Below, piece by piece: positions 44,722-53,727 of a stretch of DNA of 64,000 bases (position 1 is the stretch's first letter; each line of letters begins with the position of its first letter). The notes under the pieces were generated by a model. That model worked only from the letters and a program-made list of their open reading frames with translations, made no database searches and was not told the DNA's origin. The stretch is taken from assembly GCF_021191635.1 (NCBI RefSeq), contig NZ_JAIWPR010000002.1:62001-126000 (forward strand), written 5' to 3'. A program made the position numbers and the translations under genes. The stretch comes from Alterluteimonas quercicellularis. Its GTDB lineage: Bacteria > Pseudomonadota > Gammaproteobacteria > Xanthomonadales > Xanthomonadaceae.

Positions 44722-45330
44722 TCAGAGGTCGGTGATGCGGGTGACCCGCGAACCTTCCAGCGAGACGCCCGCCATCAGCCCGGCGTTGTTGAGCACGAAG
44801 CCGATCACCGACTGCTGCGCGGTCTGGGTGTCGATGTTGCCGTTGGCGCCGACGTGGGCCACGGCCACCGTGGCGTCGGCCCCGGCCGTCCAGCCGTTGC
44901 TGCTGCGGAACTTGGCCAGCGACTCGTCGGTCATGAACAGCAGGATGGTCGCGCTGGACTGCGCGCCGGCCTGCAGGCCCAGCGAACCGGCCGCGGTGCG
45001 GTAGTAGCCGGCCGGCTGATTGCCCACGCGCAGCACGCCGCGGCCGTACTCGCCGCCGACGACGAAGCCGGCGCGCACGACGGTGGGGAAGATCAGCACG
45101 CCCTTGGCATCTCGGACCAGCTGGCGCGCGTCGGGCGCGTTCTCGTAGAGCCGCTGCAGCGCGGCGTCGGCGGCGCTGTCGATCTCGGCGCGCTGGGCGG
45201 AGGGCGATGCGGCGGTGTGGCCTGCGGTGGTGGAGCAGGCGGTCAGCCCGACGCCGGTCAGGGCGAGGCCGGTGGCGAGCAGGGCGGCGGCGAGCCGGCG
45301 GGTGCGGGGAAGCGAGTGGGCGCCACGCAT
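44722..45330 (-). CDS. SYLF-domain (YSC84-like) lipoprotein
   Basis: This 202-residue protein has a lipoprotein signal (ALLATGLALTGVGLTAC) and the SYLF domain. It reads GVLIFPTVVRAGFVVGGEYG, then SLGLQAGAQSSATILLFMTD, GWTAGADATVAVAH and FVLNNAGLMAGVSLEGSRVT. The domain binds phosphoinositides in eukaryotes; the bacterial role is unknown, with membrane or outer-membrane association likely. Confidence 0.9.
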   Translation of the reverse strand: MRGAHSLPRTRRLAAALLATGLALTGVGLTACSTTAGHTAASPSAQRAEIDSAADAALQRLYENAPDARQLVRDAKGVLIFPTVVRAGFVVGGEYGRGVLRVGNQPAGYYRTAAGSLGLQAGAQSSATILLFMTDESLAKFRSSNGWTAGADATVAVAHVGANGNIDTQTAQQSVIGFVLNNAGLMAGVSLEGSRVTRITDL

Positions 45331-45437
45331 CGGAATGTCCTTGTTCGGAATGGGTGCGCCTACTGTAGTCCTGGCCGTGTGGCGATCGTTTCACGCCTCG
45401 TCGACGCAGCGCGGGCGGCTCCGGACGCCGCCGCCGG

Positions 45438-46046
45438 TCAACGCGCGCGATTGCGCCGAGCGTGGCGCCGCGCCGTCGCGACGATGGTGTCGGCCAGCTC
45501 GTCGCAGGCCTGCGCGGCGGTGATCTCGCCGTGCGCCGCTGCGCCCGACAGCGCCTCGGCGGCGCCCAGCACCGCGCGCAGCGCGGCCAGCGGCAACGGC
45601 TCGGTGCCCGCGAACGGGGCGAGGGCGGCGCGGCACTTGCCGATGAAGCTCGCCTCCCAGTCGCGCTTGACCCGCTCGAGCTGCGGAGAGCCCGCCAGCG
45701 CGGCGTTCACTCCCGGGATCTCGCGGCCCTGCTGCATCACGCAGTCGACGTAGGAGCCGGCGATGACGCGCGCGCGTGCGTCCAGGGTGGCGGCGCTGCG
45801 CGCGAGCGCTTCGTCCATGAGCGCGGTCTGGCGCGCGTCGAATTCCTCGTAGAGCGCCACCAGCAGGCCGTCGCGGGTGCCGAAGTGATCGTAGACGACC
45901 GGCTTGGTGACGCCCGCGCGCTCGGCGAGGCGGCCGAGCGTCAGTGCGTCGGTGCCTGCCTCGCGGACCAGGGCCCAGGCGGCGTCCATGAGCTGGCGCA
46001 GGCGCGCTTCGCGCGGCAGGCGCCGGCGGGGCGGAGCGGTTGACAT
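45438..46046 (-). CDS. TetR-family regulator
   Basis: This 202-residue protein has the TetR helix-turn-helix (LMDAAWALVREAGTDALTLG, then ERAGVTKPVVYDHFGTRDGL) and a helical ligand domain. It is divergent from a quinone reductase gene with a 19-base dyad directly at its start codon. The usual model is a repressor of the reductase and of itself, relieved by an electrophile. Confidence 0.92.
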   Translation of the reverse strand: MSTAPPRRRLPREARLRQLMDAAWALVREAGTDALTLGRLAERAGVTKPVVYDHFGTRDGLLVALYEEFDARQTALMDEALARSAATLDARARVIAGSYVDCVMQQGREIPGVNAALAGSPQLERVKRDWEASFIGKCRAALAPFAGTEPLPLAALRAVLGAAEALSGAAAHGEITAAQACDELADTIVATARRHARRNRAR

Positions 46047-46048
46047 CC

Positions 46049-46067
46049 GTTACCTACTAAACGTAAC
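46049..46067. promoter_or_regulatory. Possible TetR operator
   Basis: GTTAC (46049-46053) and GTAAC (46063-46067) are inverted around nine bases in the divergent TetR/quinone-reductase region. A second TACTAA/TTACTGTT-like element overlaps. The site is two bases from the regulator's start and fits autorepression. Confidence 0.5.
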
Positions 46068-46143
46068 TTACTGTTGGTAGACAAGAGTGCGCCGCCGCGA
46101 CGGCGCCCGTCAACGCCCACGCCCCAACGACAGGAACGCCCCC

Positions 46144-46755
46144 ATGCACGCACTCGTGGTCATCGCCCATCCCGAACCCGGTTCGCTCAGCGCGGGCATC
46201 GCCGCGCAGGTCGCCGCGGGCGTGCGCGACGCGCCCGGCGGCCACACGGTCGAACTCGCCGACCTCGCCGCGGAGGGCTTCGATCCGCGCTTCACCGCCG
46301 CGGACCTGGCGGTGCACCGGCGACGGGCGGCGCCGCCGGCCGACGTCGCCGCCGAACAGGCGCGCCTGGACCGGGCGGACGCGCTGGTGCTGGTGTACCC
46401 GGTCTACTGGTGGTCGATGCCGGCGCTGCTGAAGGGCTGGATCGACCGCGTGTTCTCCAACGGCTGGGCGCTGGAGTACGCGCCGGACGCACCGCTGGTC
46501 AAGAAGCTGGGCCGGCTGCGCGTGCACCTGGTCGCGGTGGCCGGCGCCGACGCGAGGACCTACGCGCGGCACGGCTACTTCGGCGCGATGAAGACGCAGA
46601 TCGATCACGGCATCTTCGACTACTGCGGCGCGCGCGCGGAGACCTCCGAGCTGCTGCTCGACTCGGAGACGGGCGATGCCGCCGCGGGGCTGGAGACCGC
46701 GCACGCGCTCGGCCGCCGGCTCTTCGCGGCGTCCTCCCGCCGCGAGGCGGCCTGA
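46144..46755 (+). CDS. NAD(P)H quinone oxidoreductase (flavodoxin-like)
   Basis: This 203-residue protein of the Flavodoxin_2/NQO1 type has an FMN/FAD-binding start (HALVVIAHPEPGSLSAG), the family's LVYPVYWWSMPALLKGWIDR block, and VAVAGADARTYARHGYFGAM. It reduces quinones in two-electron steps. Divergent from the TetR regulator that presumably controls it. AGGA precedes the ATG. Confidence 0.9.
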   Translation: MHALVVIAHPEPGSLSAGIAAQVAAGVRDAPGGHTVELADLAAEGFDPRFTAADLAVHRRRAAPPADVAAEQARLDRADALVLVYPVYWWSMPALLKGWIDRVFSNGWALEYAPDAPLVKKLGRLRVHLVAVAGADARTYARHGYFGAMKTQIDHGIFDYCGARAETSELLLDSETGDAAAGLETAHALGRRLFAASSRREAA

Positions 46756-46904
46756 CGCCCGTCCGGGCCGCGCAGGACGCGCGCGGTCCGCGCGGCCGGG
46801 GCCGCGTTGCCGGGGCCGATGGGCTGGAGTACCGTGCGCGCTCCGCCCGAGGGAGCATCGCCATCGACACCCACCAGACCGGTCCCGGCAGCGCGTTCGC
46901 GCGC

Positions 46905-47531
46905 ATGCAGCGGGACGTCCGCCTGCTCAAGGGCTACGCGCTGTTGTCGACGCTCGCGCTGCTCGCGATCGGGCTGACCGCGGCGCGTTCGCCGGGCTCG
47001 GGCGCGGAGCTCGACGTGCAGCGGATCAACGTGGTCGACCCGTCCGGCGTCACCCGGCTGGTCATCGCCAACGCCGAGCGATTCCCCCTGCCGAGGCTGG
47101 ACGGCCGCGAGTATCCGCGCGCGGTGCAGCCGGCCGGCATCGTCTTCTACGACGCCAGCGGAAACGAGGTGGGCGGCGTGGCGATCACCGACGCGCAGGC
47201 GGGCAAGGTGAGCGCGCTGGCCTTCGACTACCCGAACTACGACGCGATGGGCCTGATCACCCGCGTCAGCGCCGACGGCGCCGACGCCCTGGCCGGCTTC
47301 CAGATCAACTCGCGTCCGCCGGCCGGCCTGGACGTGCTGCAGGCGAGCCAGGTGGTCGAGCGCCGGATCGGCATCCACAACCACAACGAGGACGCCGAGA
47401 TCGTGCTGTCCGATCCGCAGGGTCGCGAGCGGATCCGGCTGGTGGCCGATGCGCAGGGCGAAGCGCGCATCGAGGTGCTCGACGCCGAGGGCAACACGAC
47501 CTTCCGGGTGCCGGACGCGCAGCGCGACTGA
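46905..47531 (+). CDS. Membrane-anchored periplasmic protein of unknown function
   Basis: One N-terminal hydrophobic segment (GYALLSTLALLAIGLTAARS) is followed by a beta-repeat domain. It contains LVIANAERFPLPRLDGREYP, then AGIVFYDASGNEVGGVAITD, FQINSRPPAGLDVL, RIGIHNHNEDAEIVLSDPQG and IEVLDAEGNTTFRVP. This conserved repeat pattern occurs in uncharacterised proteins of Xanthomonadaceae. The ATG at 46905 is chosen; an upstream start in the same frame cannot be excluded. Confidence 0.7.
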   Translation: MQRDVRLLKGYALLSTLALLAIGLTAARSPGSGAELDVQRINVVDPSGVTRLVIANAERFPLPRLDGREYPRAVQPAGIVFYDASGNEVGGVAITDAQAGKVSALAFDYPNYDAMGLITRVSADGADALAGFQINSRPPAGLDVLQASQVVERRIGIHNHNEDAEIVLSDPQGRERIRLVADAQGEARIEVLDAEGNTTFRVPDAQRD

Positions 47532-47646
47532 AGATGGCCGGGAGCCTGGAAGGCACCGGGGCGGCGTCGGGCCGCTGACGCGACCGGATCCGCTGCGTAT
47601 GCTCGGCATACCGCCGCGGTCGCGCGGCCGCCGGAGGGAGTTCCGC

Positions 47647-48312
47647 ATGTGGCTTCTCGCGTGGGTCGCGGCGATGGGAACCCTGGCCGCACAGGATGCA
47701 CGACCGACCCAGGCCCAGGCCGAACGGGCCGCGCAGGCCTGGGTGGCCTACTACCCCGGGGACGACATCATGAGCGACTACCGCGCCGACTTCGCGACCG
47801 TGGCGGACCTCGACGGCGATGGCGTGCATGAGATTGTCTCGTTCGAGACCGCGACCTGCGTGAGCGCCAACTTCGATTGCCACAACCAGGTCGTCGTGAT
47901 GACGCCATTGAAGCCGGGTGATCGGCGGGTGGTACCCGATCCCCTGGGCGGCACATGGGAGTCCGAGGCCAAGGCGCGCATGCGCGAAGGCGGCTACGGG
48001 CCTAGCGCGGCCCTGCACATCCCTGGGGAAGTGACCCGGCTCGAAGTGCGCGGCGCGGAGATCCGGGTCTCGTTCGAGGCCCGGGACGGCTCCCCCTACT
48101 GCAAGCGCGGTACCGTGGAGCAGGCGCGACGCTTCCCTTGCCCGTCGCCGGGCCGGCACCTGTGGCGGCTCGCCTGGGACAAGGGATGGGAAGCGCGCAC
48201 GCTGCGCGATTGCGAAGATGCAGGGCCGCTGGATGCCGAGCGCAGCGCGGTTGCCGTCGCGCTCGACTGGGGTTGCCTGCGCAGGCTCGACCCGTCGCCC
48301 TCGGCGCCTTGA
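47647..48312 (+). CDS. Exported protein with FG-GAP-like motif
   Basis: This 221-residue protein has an N-terminal signal (WLLAWVAAMGTLAAQDA). A DLDGDGVHEIV motif, as in FG-GAP/VCBS calcium-binding blades, is followed by a domain with cysteines (VSANFDCHNQVVV; FPCPSPGRHLW; LRDCEDA). No family beyond the single blade motif was recognised. Secreted or periplasmic. Confidence 0.65.
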   Translation: MWLLAWVAAMGTLAAQDARPTQAQAERAAQAWVAYYPGDDIMSDYRADFATVADLDGDGVHEIVSFETATCVSANFDCHNQVVVMTPLKPGDRRVVPDPLGGTWESEAKARMREGGYGPSAALHIPGEVTRLEVRGAEIRVSFEARDGSPYCKRGTVEQARRFPCPSPGRHLWRLAWDKGWEARTLRDCEDAGPLDAERSAVAVALDWGCLRRLDPSPSAP

Positions 48313-48353
48313 GACGCGCTCCGCGGGGGCCGCGACCGGTGGAGCGCCCGATC

Positions 48354-48381
48354 GCCGCGAGGGGCGGGCGCCCCTCGCGGC
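48354..48381. terminator. Perfect 12-bp hairpin between convergent genes
   Basis: GCCGCGAGGGGC (48354-48365) and GCCCCTCGCGGC (48370-48381) pair perfectly around a GGGC loop. It lies midway between the stops of the FG-GAP protein gene and the GH16 gene, so it probably serves as a bidirectional terminator. Confidence 0.7.
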
Positions 48382-48393
48382 AACGGGATCGGC

Positions 48394-49761
48394 TCACGGA
48401 CTCTGGTAGTAGACGTTGTCGATGTGGATCTCGACATTGGCCGCGGGCGGGTCGGCGACCAGCATGAACATCTGCTTCACCGCGTGCAGGTCGAGGTCGT
48501 AGAAGGCACTGAAGGGAATGGTCACCTCGTGCCAGTTGCCGTCGCGCACCAGGCCGTATCCCGGGCCGCCGGCGACGAAGTCGACCCAGCTGTCGCCGAA
48601 CGAGGTGTTGATGCCGATCTTGAAGGTGGCCTGGGTGGTGGTGCGCATGTGGAACTTCAGGGCCCCGCCCGCGTAGTTGGACATGTTGCGGTAGTCGGTG
48701 ACGATGCCCATGCCGAACCACTGGCCGGCGTTGGCGTGGAAGGCCATCACGTCGCCGCCCTCGAACGGCGAGGCCGGGACCGGCGTCAGGTTGTTCCACA
48801 GGAACAGGTCGGCGTCGGCACCGAAGTCGAGCGCGCCGCTCAGGCCCGACTGCTCGCTGTAGACGCCGAAGCGACCGGGCGGCGCGGCGGCGGCGCTGCC
48901 GATGTAGAGCTCGCTGCCGGGCGCGTTCTGGTACAGGCGGATGTAGTCCACTTCCATGCGGCCGGGCAGCGGCGCGGTGACGCCTTCGGGGCCGAGGACG
49001 CCGGTGTAGGTGCCGCCGACGGCCAGGTTGAGCAGCAGGAAGTGCTGCTGGTGGAACTCGTGCAGCGAGGCGCCCTCGATGTCGGAGATGGCGAACTCGA
49101 AGTACTGCTGGCCGTCGATGGACACGCGGATGAACTGCGGGTCCCAGGTCATGCGGTAGACGTGGAAGTCGGTATGCAGGTCGGTGGGGCTGTCGTGGTC
49201 CTGGCCGTAGTCGGCCTGCGAGCCGTTGTAGTCCCAGTGCACGGCGGCGCCGACCCGGCGGTTGGCCATGCCGGCGGAGATCGCCGCGGCCGAGCCGGCC
49301 TCCATGATGTCGATCTCGCCGCGCCCGGGCCACACGCCGATGGCGCCGAGCATCCAGTACGCCGGCCACAGGCCGTTGCCGACCTGCGGGGTCTTGATCC
49401 GGGCCTCGAGCGTGCCGTAGCGGAAGTGCATGCGGCCTTCGGTCTTCAGCCGCGCGGAGGTGAAGGGGCTGCCCTGGAAGCCCTCGCGCCGGGCCTCGAT
49501 GATCAGGCGGCCGTTCTCGATGCGCGCGTTCTCGGGACGGCTGGTGTAGTACTGCAGTTCGCCGTTGCCCCAGCCGCAGATGCCGAGCTGGCAGCCGGTG
49601 CCGACGTCGTAGATCCACTTGTTGCCGTCGATGCCGGGGCCGTCGAAGTTCTCCTCCCAGACCGGGGTCTGGGCATGCGCCGCCTCGGGCGGCGACAGCG
49701 TCGCGACGCCGAGCAGGGCGGCGAGCGGGAGGGCGAGCGCGCGTAAGCGATCCGTATCCAT
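48394..49761 (-). CDS. Secreted GH16 beta-glucanase with C-terminal beta-sandwich
   Basis: This 455-residue protein has a signal peptide (ALALPLAALLGVATLSPPEA) and a GH16 domain of about 250 residues. WPAYWMLGAI precedes the catalytic GEIDIMEAGS (ExDxxE) near residue 148, and MTWDPQFIRVSIDG and LLLNLAVGGTYTG follow. A ~150-residue domain then resembles the galactose-binding/ExoP-like sandwiches of laminarinases (FGVYSEQSG... VEIHIDNVYY). It should cleave beta-1,3- or beta-1,3-1,4-glucans of fungal or algal walls outside the cell. Confidence 0.92.
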   Translation of the reverse strand: MDTDRLRALALPLAALLGVATLSPPEAAHAQTPVWEENFDGPGIDGNKWIYDVGTGCQLGICGWGNGELQYYTSRPENARIENGRLIIEARREGFQGSPFTSARLKTEGRMHFRYGTLEARIKTPQVGNGLWPAYWMLGAIGVWPGRGEIDIMEAGSAAAISAGMANRRVGAAVHWDYNGSQADYGQDHDSPTDLHTDFHVYRMTWDPQFIRVSIDGQQYFEFAISDIEGASLHEFHQQHFLLLNLAVGGTYTGVLGPEGVTAPLPGRMEVDYIRLYQNAPGSELYIGSAAAAPPGRFGVYSEQSGLSGALDFGADADLFLWNNLTPVPASPFEGGDVMAFHANAGQWFGMGIVTDYRNMSNYAGGALKFHMRTTTQATFKIGINTSFGDSWVDFVAGGPGYGLVRDGNWHEVTIPFSAFYDLDLHAVKQMFMLVADPPAANVEIHIDNVYYQSP

Positions 49762-50049
49762 GGGAAGCTCCTGGGGAGTGTGGCCGGCGCCGGATTGGCG
49801 ACCGGCGGCCAGACTTTTCCCGGATGACAGCGTTGTCAAAGGGAGACCGCGGGCGGGGTGCGGATCGTCGATGGCAGTCACGGAAAAGTGTTCACGCGCG
49901 GTGAAATCGCGCGCCGGAACGGGCGCGTCATGTTGCGCGACAGCAGGGGTTCGCGAGGATTCGCGCCCGGTGAAACGCCCCGCGCTGGGCCGGCGACGCG
50001 TCCGCAGCGACGCTATGCTTCCCCATTCACGAATCCTGGCGGGTGTCGG

Positions 50050-50715
50050 ATGACGAGTGGATCGCCGCGGCTTCGGACGTGTACGGCGGTGCTGGCGATC
50101 GCGCTGGGCGGCTGTGCGAGCGGGCCGGGCGCGCCCTGGCGGGAGACGGCCGGCTGCGACCTGCTCTCCGGGCGCCCCGAGACCTTCGCCGACGCGCGCA
50201 TGCTGGAGCTGCGGTTCTCGCAGGACGGGAACGGCTGCCGGGTGACCGGCATCGCGCCGAGCCCTCGCGTCGCCGCCGCGCAGCAGCGCGCGATCGAAGC
50301 GCTGGCGGCATCGCGTTGCGGCGCGGGGGCCGCCTCGTCTTCGATCGTCGAGAAGATGCGCGACGGCGTGCCGGTGGAGGTGCTGGCGATGCGCATCGAG
50401 CCGCCGCCCGGCCCGCTGCGCTGCGAGCCCGGCGAGACCGGGGGGGCGGGGCAGGTGAGCGTGGACATCTCGTCGAGCCGCATGCACCCGCCGCGCTATC
50501 CGCCCGCGGCGGCGCGGGCGGGGATCGGGGGACGGGCGACGATGCGGGTGCTGGTGGACGAGCACGGCGGCGTCGCCGCGGCGCTGGTGGAATCGTCCAG
50601 CGGCCATGCGGCGCTGGACGATGCCGCCTACGAGGCGGTGCTGCGCTGGCGTTTCCAGCGATCGGGCACGGGCCTCGTCGTCGCGCGCGTGCCGATCGAT
50701 TTCGACCCGGGTTGA
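50050..50715 (+). CDS. TonB C-terminal domain lipoprotein
   Basis: This 221-residue protein has a lipoprotein signal with lipobox GGCAS. The final ~80 residues form a TonB_C domain (PPRYPPAAARAGIGGRATMR, DEHGGVAAALVESSSGHAAL, VLRWRFQRSGTGLVVARVPI). It lacks the Pro-rich spanning segment and membrane helix of a classical TonB, so it is not an obvious energy transducer. It ends 9 bases from the convergent TonB-dependent receptor gene. Confidence 0.8.
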   Translation: MTSGSPRLRTCTAVLAIALGGCASGPGAPWRETAGCDLLSGRPETFADARMLELRFSQDGNGCRVTGIAPSPRVAAAQQRAIEALAASRCGAGAASSSIVEKMRDGVPVEVLAMRIEPPPGPLRCEPGETGGAGQVSVDISSSRMHPPRYPPAAARAGIGGRATMRVLVDEHGGVAAALVESSSGHAALDDAAYEAVLRWRFQRSGTGLVVARVPIDFDPG

Positions 50716-50724
50716 GGCGATCGG

Positions 50725-52923
50725 CTAGAGATCCACCGACACCGAGACCGTGAACGTGCGCGGCGCGCCCAGGACCAGGTAGTTGGCGCCGGAAGCCCCG
50801 CCGGTGGAGGCCCAGTAGCCGCGGTCGAACAGGTTGTCCACGCGCGCGCGCAGGGTCCAGGGCCGGCCGCCGGCCTCGAAGGCGTAGCGCGCGCCCAGAT
50901 CGAACCGGGTCCAGGACGGCAGCTCCAGCGTGTTGGCGTCGTTGGCGAACTGCCGGCCGGTGTGCACCGCGCGCGCATCGAGGCTGAGCCCGTTCGCGCC
51001 CGGCACGTCCCAGTCCACGCCGGCGTTGATCTGGGTCTCGGGCACGCCCAGCACCTCGTTGCCTTCGTTGACGCCGCCCTCGGTCTTCTGCAGCGTGGCA
51101 TCGATCAGGGTGAAGCCGCCCAGCACCCGCAGCCCCTCCACCGGCTGGCCGTAGGCGCTGAACTCGAAGCCCTGGTTGCGCTGCTCGCCGTTTTCGCGCA
51201 CGACGTAGTCTTCCTCGATCGCGTTCGGCTTGTTAATGCGGAACAGGGCCGCGGTCGCGCCCCAGCCGCCGCCGTCGAACTTGGTGCCCACCTCGTACTG
51301 CCTGGAGCGGAACGGGGACAGGATCTCGCCGGCGTTGACGATCGGTGTGCCGTCGGCGCTGGTCTGCTTGACGGTCTCGCCGGGCAGCAGCGCCTCGGCG
51401 TAGTTGGCGTACAGCGAGACCTGCCGGCCGAGCCTGAACACCACCGCGCCGACCGGGGTCGTGACGCTGTCGTCGTAGCGGCCGAGCCGGGCGCCGGTGT
51501 CGTAGTCGTAGCTGGACTGCTGCAGCGACTGGCGCCGCGCGCCCAGGGTCAGCAGCACGCTGTCGCCGGCGAAGGCCAGGGTGTCGGCGATCGCCCAGCT
51601 GTCGGTACGGGTGCGGCCGGTGGTCAGCGGATCGGACATGTCGCCGCCGGCGAAGGTGATCGCCGGCAGCGCGAACGCGGCCGGGGCGTAGAGGCTGCCG
51701 GCGGCGCTGCCGAAGCCGCCCATGCCGTAGGCGTTCTTCGAATCGAGGTCGTAGGCCGATGCGCTGACGCTGACCCGGTGGCCGACGTTGCCGGTACGGA
51801 ACTCGGTGCGCAGGCCGATCTCGCCGGTGATCACCAGGTCCTCGCGGTAGTTGTCGAAGCGGTAGGCGGTCAGCGTGCCGTCGGCGTCCGCGGTCGGGTT
51901 GGCCAGCACGTTGTGCTCCTTGCTGTCGCGCACGCCGAACGCCGCCCAGGCCATCGTGGAGTCGCTGAGGTCGTACTCGCCGCGGATCACGCCGAACAGG
52001 TCCTCCTCGTCGGTGAAGGTCCAGGGCTGGGCGAAGTTGGCGTCCGCGTCGGGCGCGATGGGGATGCCGGCCGAGGGCGTGACGCTGGGCCGCGGCGCCT
52101 CGATGCGATGGTCCTGCCAGCCGAGGTCGGCGGAGAAGCGCGCCCGCTCGCCGCGGTAGTCCACGCCCAGCGCCAGCACGCCCAGCTCGCGCGCCTCGTC
52201 GATGGCGGTGTCGCCGTCGCGGCGCACGGCGTTGGCGCGCACGCCCCAGGCGCGGTCGGCGCCGAAGCGGCGGGAGACGTCGGCGGCGGCGTAGCCCTGG
52301 CCGTCGTTCTCGTAGCCGAGGGTGAGGCGGGTGACGTCGTCGTCGCCGGCGCGCTTGGGCACCAGGTTGAACGCGCCGCCGACGCCGCTGCCGCCGGGCG
52401 CTGCGCCGTTGAGAAAGCTGTTGGCGCCGCGGAAGACCTCGACGCGCTCCAGGAACTCCGCCGCCACGTACTGCCGCGGCAGCAGGCCGTACAGGCCGTT
52501 GTAGCTCATGTCGTCGGAGTACACGGGGAAGCCGCGCACCACGTACAGCTCCTGGAAGTTGCCGAAGCCGCGCGCCACCCGCACCGCCGGGTCGTTCTGC
52601 ACGACGTCGGCGACGCTGCGGGCCTGCTGGTCGCGCATCAGGTCGGCGGTGAAGTTGAGGCTGTTGAACGGCGTGTCCATGATGTCGAGGTTGCCGAACA
52701 GGCCCACGCGGCCGCCGGTGGCGACCTGGCCGCCGGCGTAGGCGGGCGGCAGCTCGACCTGCGAGCCGTCGGCGGTGACCACCACGGCGTCGAGGGTCTT
52801 GGCCTCGTCACCGGCAGCGCGGTCCTGCGCGTGCGCGGACGCTGCGCCCAGGCAGGCGAGGAGGGCAACGGAAAGGGGCGCACGGCGGCGCGGCGCGAGG
52901 GCGCGCGGGGACTCGATGGACAT
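50725..52923 (-). CDS. TonB-dependent siderophore receptor
   Basis: This 732-residue outer-membrane receptor has a signal peptide (LSVALLACLGAASAHAQD), a TonB-box-like segment (TLDAVVVTAD) and a plug domain (QNDPAVRVARGFGNFQELYV, VEVFRGANSFLNG). The beta-barrel ends in an aromatic-type strand (APRTFTVSVSVDL). It probably imports ferric siderophores. No clear Fur box was seen in the ~250 bases upstream. It lies downstream of the effector-immunity operon on the same strand and may be read separately. Confidence 0.92.
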   Translation of the reverse strand: MSIESPRALAPRRRAPLSVALLACLGAASAHAQDRAAGDEAKTLDAVVVTADGSQVELPPAYAGGQVATGGRVGLFGNLDIMDTPFNSLNFTADLMRDQQARSVADVVQNDPAVRVARGFGNFQELYVVRGFPVYSDDMSYNGLYGLLPRQYVAAEFLERVEVFRGANSFLNGAAPGGSGVGGAFNLVPKRAGDDDVTRLTLGYENDGQGYAAADVSRRFGADRAWGVRANAVRRDGDTAIDEARELGVLALGVDYRGERARFSADLGWQDHRIEAPRPSVTPSAGIPIAPDADANFAQPWTFTDEEDLFGVIRGEYDLSDSTMAWAAFGVRDSKEHNVLANPTADADGTLTAYRFDNYREDLVITGEIGLRTEFRTGNVGHRVSVSASAYDLDSKNAYGMGGFGSAAGSLYAPAAFALPAITFAGGDMSDPLTTGRTRTDSWAIADTLAFAGDSVLLTLGARRQSLQQSSYDYDTGARLGRYDDSVTTPVGAVVFRLGRQVSLYANYAEALLPGETVKQTSADGTPIVNAGEILSPFRSRQYEVGTKFDGGGWGATAALFRINKPNAIEEDYVVRENGEQRNQGFEFSAYGQPVEGLRVLGGFTLIDATLQKTEGGVNEGNEVLGVPETQINAGVDWDVPGANGLSLDARAVHTGRQFANDANTLELPSWTRFDLGARYAFEAGGRPWTLRARVDNLFDRGYWASTGGASGANYLVLGAPRTFTVSVSVDL

Positions 52924-53181
52924 GGGGCAGCCTTGGGGGAACGCGTTGAGAGCGACTGGCTGGGGAGCGCACGGCCCCTTGGCTGACGATCGGAAGCGCG
53001 CCGCGCGCGCTGTACGCACCGGGGACGCCGTCCGGGCGCGATTATCGCACCGGGCCCGAAGGGCGCGGACCGCGGTCCCGGGCGTCCTGCGCACCGGCGG
53101 CAGGGCGCGGTTCATCCGCGATCCGGACCGTCCGGCGGCGCGGTCGGCGCTCGGCCGCCGAGCCGCCGGAGGCGGGGCCGG

Positions 53182-53718
53182 TCAGAACGGCAGCAGGGCG
53201 ATCTCGGGGTGCGCCAGCCCGAGTTCGCGCAGCCGCCGCTCGTAGGCGTCGTTGTCGGGCGCCTGCCCGTCCTCGCGCAGCGACGCGGCGGCGGCGTGGA
53301 GCGGGCGGCCGTCGGCGTCGTGGAGGACGAACCATTCGCAGGCGGCGCAGCCGCGGGGCAGCTCGCCGTACTGCACCACGAAGTAGGGCGTACCCGATGC
53401 GTCCCGGGTGCAGCCGAGGCCGATCGCGGCGACGTCCTGCATGCCTTGCGGCACGTCGAGAACGGTGCGGCGGCCGTCGCGCTCGGCCTCGAGCCGGGTC
53501 CGCTGCGGCAGGCCGTCGCCTTCGTGCAGCGCGGTGAGGACCAGGGTGGCGCCCCGGCAGGCCGTGCGCACGTGCGGCGCGTGCCCCGCGGTGCCGGTCT
53601 GCGGCGCGGTGGCGGCCGCGGGCGTGGCCGTGGCCGTGGCCGGCGAGGGAGACTCCTGGGCGCCGCAGGCGGCCAGCGAGAGGGCGAGTGCGGACAGCAG
53701 GCAGCGCATCGGGGGCAT
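53182..53718 (-). CDS. Lipoprotein, last gene of the effector operon
   Basis: This 178-residue protein has a lipoprotein signal (LLSALALSLAACGAQ) and an Ala/Thr/Pro-rich linker. The globular domain has paired cysteines (VRTACRGATLVLTALHEG; AIGLGCTRDASGTPYFVVQY; PRGCAACEWFVLHDADGRPL). Start at 53718, or nine bases inside at 53709. It is nine bases from the preceding lipoprotein gene. The location fits an immunity role, but no family was recognised. Confidence 0.65.
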   Translation of the reverse strand: MPPMRCLLSALALSLAACGAQESPSPATATATPAAATAPQTGTAGHAPHVRTACRGATLVLTALHEGDGLPQRTRLEAERDGRRTVLDVPQGMQDVAAIGLGCTRDASGTPYFVVQYGELPRGCAACEWFVLHDADGRPLHAAAASLREDGQAPDNDAYERRLRELGLAHPEIALLPF

Positions 53719-53727
53719 GGCGCGTTC

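Noticed and set aside
50050-50715. TonB energy transducer
   Set aside because: It has a TonB_C domain but a lipobox instead of a membrane anchor and no Pro-rich spacer, so it is listed only as a TonB-domain lipoprotein.
50716-53181. Fur box upstream of the siderophore receptor
   Set aside because: No sequence close to the Fur consensus was found between 52924 and 53181.
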